Part shown: one piece after another, positions 49,000 through 57,279 of the stretch
Layout: each line of letters opens with the position of its first letter
How positions within the stretch are numbered: position 1 is the first letter of the stretch
NCBI GenBank assembly: GCA_900547755.1
Contig: URIC01000002.1
Coordinates: forward strand, 1 to 64,000
DNA: 64,000 bases
Source: an uncultured Bacteroidales bacterium
Lineage (GTDB): Bacteria; Bacteroidota; Bacteroidia; Bacteroidales; Muribaculaceae
Direction of reading: 5' to 3'
The notes under the pieces: model-generated
The model's database searches: none
The model's input: only the letters and a program-made list of their open reading frames with translations
What the model was told of the DNA's origin: nothing
Translations under genes and position numbers: made by a program

Positions 49000-50519
49000 T
49001 TCTTGAATTTGCTTAATATCTGTTTACTTTTCTCCCTCAGAGTGGTCCTCTCGTCGCGGGTGACACCCACTGCCAACATTAGCAGCAGGTTGAGGGCTAT
49101 CGCGGCCAATACAACCGTGAGCAGGCCCGCGAAGGATTGAGGCACTACACAGTTGAGCGGCAGCATCACCGCCACCGACAGAGCCAACACCTTCAGCACC
49201 GGCCACCCAACCCGGTGGAGATACGCACCGTAACTTACAGGCACATAACGCTTCATCTCCCGGACAGCCACCAGGAAGAAGGCGAAGCGTCCAGCCATGA
49301 GCATGGGATAGACCCACACGGGGGAGAGTCCGCATTTCAACGCCACATAACTTAAGGGGAAGGCCAAGAGGAACATATTGCTCCCTATCAGCACGGCGCG
49401 ACACAGTCTGCCCGTGGCTGAAAGAGCGGTGTAAGTGGGATTGTTGAGAGAGTTAACCATCGTATAGGCCAGCGTCCATACTACAAACGGCGCCGACCAC
49501 TCGGGAACATCCTTGAGCCACAGGTCCAGGATGTAGTCCACACGCAGCATGACGGGGAAGCAGAGCAGCCACAGCAGGTAGAGAGTGAATTTGGTACTTC
49601 CGAATATCAGGGAAATCAGACTCTCTGTCTGGCCCGAGGCATATCGCTTCACCAACTGAGGGCGGACTGCGGTAAAGAACTGGGTGGCGAAATTGTTGAC
49701 GGCATTGTTGACGGATGTGGCCACTCCGCGTGCTGCGTTGACCACCGGTCCGAAGAACAGGTTGAGGAGCATGGTTATACCCTGCTCGTTCACCATCCAT
49801 ATAACTGAGCCGTACATATTCCATCCGGTGAAGCCGAACATCTCCAGGAAGATGCCACGGTCCCAGTAACGGTGAGGGCGGCTCTCGGGGTATTTGCGCA
49901 GGCAATACACCACCATTATGCAGTAGGGCACGAGCTGCGCCACCACCATCAGCACGGCGTAAGTAACCAGTTTATCGGGCAGATACATCACCGCAAAGGC
50001 GATGCCCAACTTGGCTAAGGCATCTGTGACACCGAGATAAGCATATAGCCTCATGTTCTCGCGGGCTATCAGCAAAGACTCGTACACGGAGGCCACAAGC
50101 ATCAGGCACAGGGAGCCGACCATTGCATACAGCACCACAAGGGCCTCGGGGCGTTTGTGCGCGGGTATGACGAGCTTGTCGGTCACCAACCAGTCTCCGA
50201 CGGCGATACCGGCCACCAGCACGAGCAAAGCCAGGCCCGCGAATATCTCCAGACTGATGGAAAAGATTCGACGTACGCGCACAGTGTCTCCGCGCCCCAT
50301 CTCATAGTTCAGGAATCGTTGCGTGGACACCGACAAGCCGGCAGAGAAGAATACGAAAGAGGTGGATACGCCGGCTACAAGGTTGTAGATACCGTAATCG
50401 ATTATGCCCAAAGCCTCTATCACCACTCGGGAAGTGTAAAGGGTCACACACAGGGTGACGAGCATCCTGAAATAAAGGAACAGAGTATTCTTGGCTATGC
50501 TGTTGCCCTGCGCAGCCAT
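48996..50519 (-). CDS. polysaccharide flippase (Wzx-like)
   Basis: The 507-residue membrane protein has 12-14 hydrophobic helices and the MATE/oligosaccharide-flippase pattern. It has NTLFLYFRMLVTLCVTLYTSRVV at the start (shown in part) and RGVATSVNNAVNNFATQF. The Pro/Gly/Tyr spacing is typical of Bacteroidales Wzx. It would move the lipid-linked repeat unit across the inner membrane. It overlaps the polymerase gene by one base and the acyltransferase gene by 4 bp. Confidence 0.9.
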   Translation of the reverse strand: MAAQGNSIAKNTLFLYFRMLVTLCVTLYTSRVVIEALGIIDYGIYNLVAGVSTSFVFFSAGLSVSTQRFLNYEMGRGDTVRVRRIFSISLEIFAGLALLVLVAGIAVGDWLVTDKLVIPAHKRPEALVVLYAMVGSLCLMLVASVYESLLIARENMRLYAYLGVTDALAKLGIAFAVMYLPDKLVTYAVLMVVAQLVPYCIMVVYCLRKYPESRPHRYWDRGIFLEMFGFTGWNMYGSVIWMVNEQGITMLLNLFFGPVVNAARGVATSVNNAVNNFATQFFTAVRPQLVKRYASGQTESLISLIFGSTKFTLYLLWLLCFPVMLRVDYILDLWLKDVPEWSAPFVVWTLAYTMVNSLNNPTYTALSATGRLCRAVLIGSNMFLLAFPLSYVALKCGLSPVWVYPMLMAGRFAFFLVAVREMKRYVPVSYGAYLHRVGWPVLKVLALSVAVMLPLNCVVPQSFAGLLTVVLAAIALNLLLMLAVGVTRDERTTLREKSKQILSKFKK

Positions 50520-51898
50520 CAGACCGCCTCCTTTCTCGGTTTGTCAGCATCCGCCGGGCGCAGGCTCCACCTTATGGGACGCGAACCCAGCAGACGTACC
50601 GGCTTATAGGCCGGCAGGCTGTTCCAATAGATGCAGACCAGGAGTATATAGAAGAAGATGATACAGAAGGGTATCACCAGGAAGGGGGTGTTGTAGACAG
50701 TGACCAACGCCACATTGAGTCCCAGGAACCACTGAAGCTGCCTGTTGCGTCTCGCACGCCGTCGGAACACCTGCATCACCACAAACCAGTAAATAATGTA
50801 AAGCCCCACACCTACAAGGCCGGTCTCCAGCCAGAAGACATGGCCCTGCATCATTGTGCCTATGAGGAGCCACTGATATTGCTTTGCGAAGGGCACCTTG
50901 TTGGCGCTGTCTCCCACCTTGTACTGACCTATGCCGTAGCCCCAAATCCATGCCGGCGGGTTACGGTTCATAATCGCCGGAGTAACAAGGAGTTTCAGGC
51001 CTCGGGGGAAGTCGTTGGCGTCGGACAGCTCATTATGCTCCATGATTCCCTCCACCACATTAAGCGCGGCCTCGTCTCCCACAAGGTATTTCGCGGCCGA
51101 AGCCGAGTCGTAGATGTAGCTCTTGCCGCCTACCACACTTATGTACAGATACACGGCGCCGGTCATCACGACAAATATAATCGGCAATATCCATATAAGC
51201 CGCTTTACGAACTTGCGGTCCATAGGTATCAGGAAAAAGAAATACATGAGCATGAAGACCAGCGACACCTTGGTCTCGTTCAGGAACGAGGGGAGCAGCA
51301 AAAAGAGCAGCACCCAGTTGGAGAGTATGTTCTGGACATAGTTTTTAGTCTTGTCCCACCGCCTCAACATCAGGTAGAAGGAACAGAGGTAGATAAGGTT
51401 GGATATGACACCGCTCATCATATAGCCAAGGGTACCGCCTACCAGGTCAAGGTTGGCGTAGCGGAAGAACTGCCACACAATACAGGGCACCTGAAGCCAC
51501 AGGAACCTATAGATGTTGCGGTCCATGCGGGCAATGAAGTAGTCGCGCATCTGCTTGTCGGAAAGCAGATAACGCACTATGGGGAGTATGAACAGGAAGC
51601 CCGCGTACAGCCTGATGCCGTCTACCCAAGTGAAAATGGTCTGATGGTTCACCCACACTGTTCCCACAAAAGTGAAAGCGCAGAAGACAAGGATTATCAG
51701 CATATCGGCGCGTGAGCGGAGTGTCCACAGGCCCAGGAGCGCGACTGTGCCCTGTCCCAACAAGCGCACACCGAACTCCACGGCCGGCACCTCGTCTCCC
51801 GTGGCCTCCTGTGTGACGAAGTTATAGGTGGCAAGCACCCAGAACATCGCAAACAGGATGTTGCAAATCAGCTTATACTTGGTGGTAACCAATCTCAT
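50519..51898 (-). CDS. O-antigen/capsule polymerase or ligase (Wzy-like)
   Basis: The 459-residue protein is almost entirely hydrophobic helices with one larger periplasmic loop (about residues 265-320, KSYIYDSASAAKYLVGDE and the NPPAWIWGYGIGQYKVGD segment). That GYGIGQY-type loop is typical of the O-antigen ligase/polymerase fold. It would join repeat units at the periplasmic face. An upstream in-frame ATG at 51982 would overlap the Wzz gene and add a non-hydrophobic stretch, so 51898 is preferred. Confidence 0.82.
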   Translation of the reverse strand: MRLVTTKYKLICNILFAMFWVLATYNFVTQEATGDEVPAVEFGVRLLGQGTVALLGLWTLRSRADMLIILVFCAFTFVGTVWVNHQTIFTWVDGIRLYAGFLFILPIVRYLLSDKQMRDYFIARMDRNIYRFLWLQVPCIVWQFFRYANLDLVGGTLGYMMSGVISNLIYLCSFYLMLRRWDKTKNYVQNILSNWVLLFLLLPSFLNETKVSLVFMLMYFFFLIPMDRKFVKRLIWILPIIFVVMTGAVYLYISVVGGKSYIYDSASAAKYLVGDEAALNVVEGIMEHNELSDANDFPRGLKLLVTPAIMNRNPPAWIWGYGIGQYKVGDSANKVPFAKQYQWLLIGTMMQGHVFWLETGLVGVGLYIIYWFVVMQVFRRRARRNRQLQWFLGLNVALVTVYNTPFLVIPFCIIFFYILLVCIYWNSLPAYKPVRLLGSRPIRWSLRPADADKPRKEAV

Positions 51899-51926
51899 GG
51901 GCAAAAACTTGATTGGCTGAAAAGGC

Positions 51927-53543
51927 CTATTTCTTACGGCGACGTAACTGCAGGACAGTGGCAGGCACGCCGAAAGCGACAATCAGGGCGGCGGCGTAGA
52001 CAAGTATCGCTTTGGGAGAAATGGGCTTCTGGTCCATATAGGCGCGGTCAATTACTTTACCTACTGGCTGGCTCTGGGAGAGGGCCAACTGTGTCTCCTC
52101 GCGCTTCTGCAGCAGGAAGCCGTAGATGGCGTTCTGCACTTCGCGGTCGCGATAGAGGGTAATCAGCTCATGCTCCATGGAGGGTATCTCGCTCATACGC
52201 TCGTTGCCCTTGCTCTGCTCGGCCTCCAGGGTGCGGTAGTTGATGCGGGCGCTCTGCAGCTCGCGGCCTACGGAGGATAGGATATTGGAGCGCATGGCCT
52301 CTATCTGTTCATCCAGCTTGGTCATCACAGAGTTGTTGCCCTTGGCCGAGGTGCTGAGGTTCATACGCTGCAGCACCAGCTCGTTGTAGGACTCTATCAG
52401 CTTGACGTAGCCATCGCCCAGGCCGAGCTTACCGCCGCCGGAGAAGGGAATGAGGGAATACTTGGTCTCCGGAGAGGTGAGCATCTGCTGAATCATCTCC
52501 ATCACCTTGATACCGCTCTGCAGCTCCACAGCGTTCAGGTCCATGGCCCCCTTGCGGGTGAAGATATATTCGGCCTCGGCATCGGCGCTGACCACCTTGT
52601 GTGCCTTCTTGTAAGCCTCAATCTTAGACTCGGAGGTCTCAAGCTCGCGGTAAAGGGTAAGCAGGCGGTTGTCAATGCAGTCGAGCACGCTCTCGTTGTA
52701 GGCCGTGCGGTCTGCCTCACGACTCTCGTTGTAGAAGTCCATGATTGTGTTGACAATGTCTATGCCTCGCTGCGGCACCACATCGCCGAAGTCAATAGCG
52801 ATAGCGTCGGAACGGGTTGAGACGGCAGTGACGCCCAACTCCTCCTTCATCCAGTCCAGGATGTCGGCATTGCTGAGATACATGGCGCCTATGCTCACTT
52901 CTCCGGTCTTGGGGAAGTACTTGGTGGCGTCTATGCGGAATGTGCCGAAAGGCGTCTTGGCATTGAAGGGAAATTTCTTCACCTCGGTGTCCAGTACCTC
53001 CTTCTTGTCCTGCTTGGCAGTGAGACGCCAGGGACCGGAGGCGGGGCCGGTGAGTTTGAACTTGGTGCTGAGAGAGAGGGTATCCACTACCTGTTCCGGC
53101 AGATAAATGGAGATGGGTTCATCCTTGTAATAATTGACGCGGCGTTTCCAAAAGCCGTTGTCCTCCCAGACGGAGACGTTCAGGCCCAGGTCTTTGACCA
53201 CGCGGGTGTGGAGGGCGCGGGACTGCAGCTTGAACACCTCGTTTTCGGGGTTGGCACCGGTGGTGGAGCCGATACCGATGGTACTCATCAGGGCGGACAT
53301 GGCGCCGCTCTGAGCCAGGCCGCCATCCTCCTGCTGATTCACCATCAACATACCGGACACCAGGTAGACCGGGCTTTTCTTCTTCATATAAAACATGGCT
53401 GCGCCTGTACACAGGGCCAGGGATATAAGGAAAACCCACCAATGACGCAGATAGTTTCGGAAGATGCCTCCTACGTCTATCACATCCTTGCGTTCTTCTG
53501 TTGCGGGCTGTGTCTTGGGGTCGGAACTTGTATTGCTGTCCAT
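51927..53543 (-). CDS. polysaccharide chain-length determinant protein (Wzz family)
   Basis: The 538-residue protein has a first membrane helix (about 37-55, WWVFLISLALCTGAAMFY). A periplasmic domain follows with the Wzz-fold start SPVYLVSGMLMVN and an extended alpha-helical region (residues about 270-450). A second helix lies near 510-530 (ISPKAILVYAAALIVAFG), followed by LRRRKK. There is no ATP-binding kinase domain, so it is a Wzz-type copolymerase rather than a full Wzc. It sets chain length with the Wzy polymerase and lies 12 bp after the Wza-like gene. Confidence 0.9.
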   Translation of the reverse strand: MDSNTSSDPKTQPATEERKDVIDVGGIFRNYLRHWWVFLISLALCTGAAMFYMKKKSPVYLVSGMLMVNQQEDGGLAQSGAMSALMSTIGIGSTTGANPENEVFKLQSRALHTRVVKDLGLNVSVWEDNGFWKRRVNYYKDEPISIYLPEQVVDTLSLSTKFKLTGPASGPWRLTAKQDKKEVLDTEVKKFPFNAKTPFGTFRIDATKYFPKTGEVSIGAMYLSNADILDWMKEELGVTAVSTRSDAIAIDFGDVVPQRGIDIVNTIMDFYNESREADRTAYNESVLDCIDNRLLTLYRELETSESKIEAYKKAHKVVSADAEAEYIFTRKGAMDLNAVELQSGIKVMEMIQQMLTSPETKYSLIPFSGGGKLGLGDGYVKLIESYNELVLQRMNLSTSAKGNNSVMTKLDEQIEAMRSNILSSVGRELQSARINYRTLEAEQSKGNERMSEIPSMEHELITLYRDREVQNAIYGFLLQKREETQLALSQSQPVGKVIDRAYMDQKPISPKAILVYAAALIVAFGVPATVLQLRRRKK

Positions 53544-53555
53544 CGTCGATTACTG

Positions 53556-54374
53556 TTATTTCTTCACTGCGAGAGCGATAATCAGGGATGCTATCACGCT
53601 GCATCCGCTCACAATGGCACTCACCACACTGATTTTATATGAATTGTTCTGGTTGTATTCGGCCTGTCCGCGACGCGCCTCGGTGGGCTCCACATAGATG
53701 GCGTCGTTCTGCTGCAGGTAATAGTATGGGCTGCTGAACAGGCGGGCGTCGTTCAGGTCGATTCGGTGATAAGTGACCTTGCCGTTCTCCTCGCGCACGA
53801 GGGTGACATTGTCACGCTTTCCGAAAATGGTAAGGTCACCGGCCTCGGCCAACGCATCCAGGATGGAGAAGCGCTCCGAGGGGATATGGACGATACCGGG
53901 TTTCTCCACCTCGCCGAGTACATTCACCTTGAAGTTGAACAGCTCCACACGCACATACGGAGCCTCCACATCCTCGGCGATGCGTCGCGTCAGCTCCTCG
54001 GCCACTTGCGCGGTGGTGAGTCCTGCCACATGGATTGTACCTAATTTGGGGAATTTTATATTCCCTTCCTTGTCCACTATGTAGGTCTGAATCTGAGACA
54101 CGGAGCTGATTTCACGACCTTTCACTTCCTTGGCGGCATTTTTCCCGGACATGGGATTCACAGCCGGCAGGTTATATATAGCGGTAGCCTCGGGCACCTC
54201 GCTGGTCACGGTTATAGCCAGCTCGTCGTCCGGGACAATCTTCAGCTTCCAGTCGGTATCGGCCACAGCACTCTCCAACGCAGGGGTATTGTTGGAAAAA
54301 TAAGCCAGGTTTTCATGGGTTTTGCAACTGCACAGAAGAGCAAGCAGCGGCAACAGATATAGAAATTTCCTCAT
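53556..54374 (-). CDS. polysaccharide export lipoprotein (Wza family)
   Basis: The 272-residue protein has a lipobox CSC (LLALLCSCKTHEN). A Poly_export domain follows with KIVPDDELAITVTSEVPEA and the SLBB-like segments VDKEGNIKFPKLGTIHVAGLT and FKVNVLGEVEKPGIVHIPSE. It is shorter than Wza and ends in a hydrophobic C-terminal helix (VVSAIVSGCSVIASLIIALAVKK), as in Bacteroidetes BexD/Wza proteins. It forms the outer-membrane export channel and is the first gene of the minus-strand polysaccharide run. Confidence 0.93.
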   Translation of the reverse strand: MRKFLYLLPLLALLCSCKTHENLAYFSNNTPALESAVADTDWKLKIVPDDELAITVTSEVPEATAIYNLPAVNPMSGKNAAKEVKGREISSVSQIQTYIVDKEGNIKFPKLGTIHVAGLTTAQVAEELTRRIAEDVEAPYVRVELFNFKVNVLGEVEKPGIVHIPSERFSILDALAEAGDLTIFGKRDNVTLVREENGKVTYHRIDLNDARLFSSPYYYLQQNDAIYVEPTEARRGQAEYNQNNSYKISVVSAIVSGCSVIASLIIALAVKK

Positions 54375-54612
54375 ATCAAATATATAGCGAAGGGTTTATG
54401 TACATACGCCTAAATAATAACGGCCTGTTTCTACAAATATTGCGTTGCGGAAAAAGAAGAAAAGCGAAGCGTTCAGTCGTCAGTTTACAAACTATTGATT
54501 ACTAATATTTTAATAAAAATTTACATATTTTTTATCTTAAAAATTTGTACGGTTCGCGGAAAAGCAGTAATTTTGCCCTCGCAAAGCCACAAAAAGCGAT
54601 GCGAAAAAAAAT
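54375..54612. other. A/T-rich spacer between the Wza-like gene and tRNA-Asn
   Basis: This 238-bp divergent spacer has no gene. It holds the promoter of the tRNA-Asn pair (54544-54575) and an A/T-rich stretch (54490-54540). A TATATTTG string at 54384-54377 on the minus strand is too close to the Wza start to serve as its promoter with confidence, and I see no other clear minus-strand promoter. Confidence 0.6.
54544..54575 (+). promoter_or_regulatory. Bacteroidetes-type promoter of the tRNA-Asn pair
   Basis: TTTG at 54544-54547, 20 nt, then TAATTTTG at 54568-54575, an exact consensus, about 38 nt before the first tRNA. Confidence 0.85.
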
Positions 54613-54686
54613 GCTTCAATAGCTCAGTTGGTTAGAGCACCTGACTGTTAATCAGGGGGTCGTTGGTTCAAGCCCATCTTGAAGCG
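54613..54686 (+). tRNA. tRNA-Asn (anticodon GTT), copy 1
   Basis: The 74-nt cloverleaf has acceptor GCTTCAA with TTGAAGC, D-arm GCTCAGTTGGTTAGAGC, anticodon loop CTGTTAA giving GTT, and T-arm GGTTCAAGCCC. The discriminator is G. It is identical to the second copy. Confidence 0.96.
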
Positions 54687-54757
54687 CCAGTCCGGACAGA
54701 GGTCCGGGAGCGGAAATACCGCAAACGGCGACACCGTTTCGAAACAATTGCAAAAAT

Positions 54758-54831
54758 GCTTCAATAGCTCAGTTGGTTAGAGCACCTGACTGTTAATCAG
54801 GGGGTCGTTGGTTCAAGCCCATCTTGAAGCG
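54758..54831 (+). tRNA. tRNA-Asn (anticodon GTT), copy 2
   Basis: Base-for-base identical to the copy at 54613-54686, with a 71-nt spacer. The spacer sequence is not repeated, so only the gene itself was duplicated or kept identical by gene conversion. Confidence 0.96.
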
Positions 54832-54837
54832 CTTAAG

Positions 54838-54872
54838 AAGGACAATGCCACGCTACGGTGTTGTCCTTTTTT
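54838..54872 (+). terminator. intrinsic terminator after the tRNA-Asn pair
   Basis: AAGGACAATGCC and GGTGTTGTCCTT form a 12-bp stem with two G-U wobbles around a 7-nt loop. A T-run follows directly. Confidence 0.85.
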
Positions 54873-54952
54873 GTCCTTATCGCCCCTGATGCCTGACCAT
54901 CCTGTTTTTTCCGCTCGTATACGGTACCGGATTGTCTCAAATACTTTACGCT

Positions 54953-55979
54953 ATGATTCGTTCCCTGCAGTCTCTCAGGGGTGTGTTCACGATAGTGATA
55001 TTCCTATCGCACTTCCCCTTTCCGCTGACCTCGGCGTTCTCGATTCCGAGCGACTGCGCCGTATCTTTTTTCTTCATGCTCAGCGGATTCGTGATATGTG
55101 CCGCCCATGAACGTAAAATGAGAATACGGGAATATCGGTTCTCCTATTTTATGCGCGACCGGCTCCTACGCATTTATCCGATGTACCTGATATGCCTTAC
55201 GGCAGCCTTGGCCATAAACCATTTCCACACTTATCCACTGCAGATAATATCGCATCTTTTGTTGTTGCAGAGCTGGATACCGAATCCAGATGTCTATTTC
55301 GGGCTAAACGGTGTGTCATGGTTCCTGTCCACTCTCATGTTCTGCTATCTGCTGGCGTTCCCGGCGGTCAGGCTGGCCACACGCCATTCCAGGCTATATC
55401 TTGTCATACTCTTGGCGGCAGCCATTATATATCTCGCGGCAATCCCTTCGGTGCCCTCAGAGCTTAGAACATGGGTACTCTATATATGTCCTCTCACCAG
55501 GGCACTTGATTTCCTGATAGGAATTGCCCTTTACCGGATTTACAAAAAAAATCAGACCGGCACTTGAGTCTCCGGCCATTCCGGCAGACTGCATTGCTAC
55601 GGTTATAACGATAATCGTCCTTGCAGCCGCCCCCGCGATAGACGAGAGCTATACCCTGGCTTGCTGGTGGTGGATACCGATGAGCCTTCTGATAATCTCA
55701 TTCGCGCTGTGCGACAAAAGCAGGTGGCCTATGGCACGTCTCGCCGAAACGAACCTTCCGGTCAGCTTCGGCAACATAAGTTTCAGCTTCTACATACTCC
55801 ACGGAGTGGTACTGACCGTAATAGTGCGCCTGACGGGGCACATAAACCCTGTTCCTCCCGTATGGGTAAGTCTCGGCATCACCTTCGCCGCATGTACAGT
55901 CGCCGCATGGCTGTCACACAGATATCTGGAAAGCAACCGGATATTTCGTCCGAAAAAGTCCGAAAAACCTCACATATGA
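54953..55979 (+). pseudogene. acyltransferase-3 family gene split by a frameshift at an A8 tract (possible phase-variable gene)
   Basis: Two frames make one protein. The first (54953-55567, 204 codons) has the acyltransferase-3 start RSLQSLRGVFTIVIFLSHF with Arg and the catalytic His, and several membrane helices. It runs out of frame just after a run of eight A at 55544-55551 and stops at TGA. The second frame (through 55979) continues with helices and SFGNISFSFYILHGVVL, the C-terminal family pattern. Removing one A gives an uninterrupted 341-residue protein reading YKKIRPALESPA across the join. Such enzymes O-acetylate surface polysaccharide. Slippage at the A-tract could switch it on and off; a fixed mutation or a base-call error are alternatives. 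It lies about 80 bp after the tRNA terminator and may belong to the surface-modification set. Confidence 0.8.
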
Positions 55980-56070
55980 ATGACCGGAATTTGCCAAAGG
56001 ACGAACCAATTGAAGAAACACATAAGAGTCGGAACACAAATTCTTGGAGTTAAGGTAAATTAATGACAAA

Positions 56071-56102
56071 CTTGCAGGGGTGCGGATTTTTTCTTAATTT
56101 TG
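56071..56102 (+). promoter_or_regulatory. Bacteroidetes-type promoter of carAB
   Basis: CTTG at 56071-56074, 20 nt, then TAATTTTG at 56095-56102, 24 nt before the carA ATG. I see no pyrimidine-box attenuator. Confidence 0.78.
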
Positions 56103-56126
56103 CAGCGTATAAAAAAGTGTACCCAG

Positions 56127-57215
56127 ATGCAAGACAACAGTGCTCCCCGTCGTGCTTCCCTGATTCTGGAAGACGGCACTCGGTTTGACGGTTATTCGTT
56201 TGGTTATCAGCGCCCTTGCGCTGGTGAAGTAGTATTCAATACCGCCATGACAGGCTATCCCGAGAGCCTTACTGACCCCTCCTACGAGGGTCAGATACTT
56301 GTCACCACCTACCCCATTCTCGGCAATTACGGCGTTCCCAGCGCCGACGTGAAGAGCGAAGACTCGGTAAGCGATTACTTCGAGTCCGGCTCCATACACT
56401 GCGAAGCAATCATCTGTCAGGACTACAGCTGGGTCCCCAGCCACTGGCAAGCCACACGCTCTCTTTCCGAATGGCTGATAGCCGAGAAGATTCCGGGCCT
56501 CTACGGCATTGACACGCGTGCATTGACAAAACACCTGCGCGAAAAGGGCTCAATGCTCGGCAAGATTGTGATGGAAGGGGGCGAGGACATCGAGTTCCAC
56601 GACCCCAACAAGGAGAATCTCATAGCCAAGGTCAGCACAAAGGAGGTGCAGGAGTTCGGTTCGGGCAGCAAGCGTGTGGTGTTGGTAGACTGCGGCACAA
56701 AATACAACATTATCCGCTGCCTCACACGGCGCGGCGCCAAGGTGATACTCGTACCCTGGGACTATGACTTCAACACCCTGGAGTGGGACGGTCTGTTCAT
56801 CTCCAACGGTCCGGGCAGTCCGGAGTTCGCAGAGCAGACGGTGGAACACATACGCAAAGCCATGGAGACAGGCAAACCCATCTGCGGCATCTGCATGGGA
56901 AACCAGCTGCTGAGCAAAGCCGCCGGCGCCAAAATATACAAGCTGAAATACGGACACCGCTCCCATAATCAGCCGGTACGCCTCGCGGGCACAGAGAAGT
57001 GCTTCATCACCAGCCAGAACCACGGCTTCGCCGTAGACAACGACACTATCCCCGCAGACTGGGAGCCGCACTTCATAAACATGAACGACGGCACCAACGA
57101 GGGTATCCGTCACAAGACCAAGCCCTTCTTCTCGGCACAGTTCCACCCGGAAGCCAGCAGCGGTCCCAAGGATACGGAGTTTATCTTCGATGACTTCATG
57201 CGCCTGCTCCATTAA
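56127..57215 (+). CDS. carA: carbamoyl-phosphate synthase small subunit
   Basis: CarA supplies ammonia from glutamine for carbamoyl phosphate, the common precursor of arginine and pyrimidines. The 362-residue protein has the N-terminal CarA domain (LILEDGTRFDGYSFG, TAMTGYPESLTDPSYEGQI). A class I glutamine amidotransferase follows with ISNGPGSPEF, the nucleophile in GICMGNQLL, and FHPEASSGP. ATG at 56127 is chosen because the earlier in-frame TTG at 56100 lies inside the promoter -7 box. carB starts 64 bp after its stop. Confidence 0.97.
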   Translation: MQDNSAPRRASLILEDGTRFDGYSFGYQRPCAGEVVFNTAMTGYPESLTDPSYEGQILVTTYPILGNYGVPSADVKSEDSVSDYFESGSIHCEAIICQDYSWVPSHWQATRSLSEWLIAEKIPGLYGIDTRALTKHLREKGSMLGKIVMEGGEDIEFHDPNKENLIAKVSTKEVQEFGSGSKRVVLVDCGTKYNIIRCLTRRGAKVILVPWDYDFNTLEWDGLFISNGPGSPEFAEQTVEHIRKAMETGKPICGICMGNQLLSKAAGAKIYKLKYGHRSHNQPVRLAGTEKCFITSQNHGFAVDNDTIPADWEPHFINMNDGTNEGIRHKTKPFFSAQFHPEASSGPKDTEFIFDDFMRLLH

Positions 57216-57279
57216 CAGGGATAACGGCCGCGATTCAGCAGACACAAAAGTAACTAAAGACACCTCTTATACAATATAG

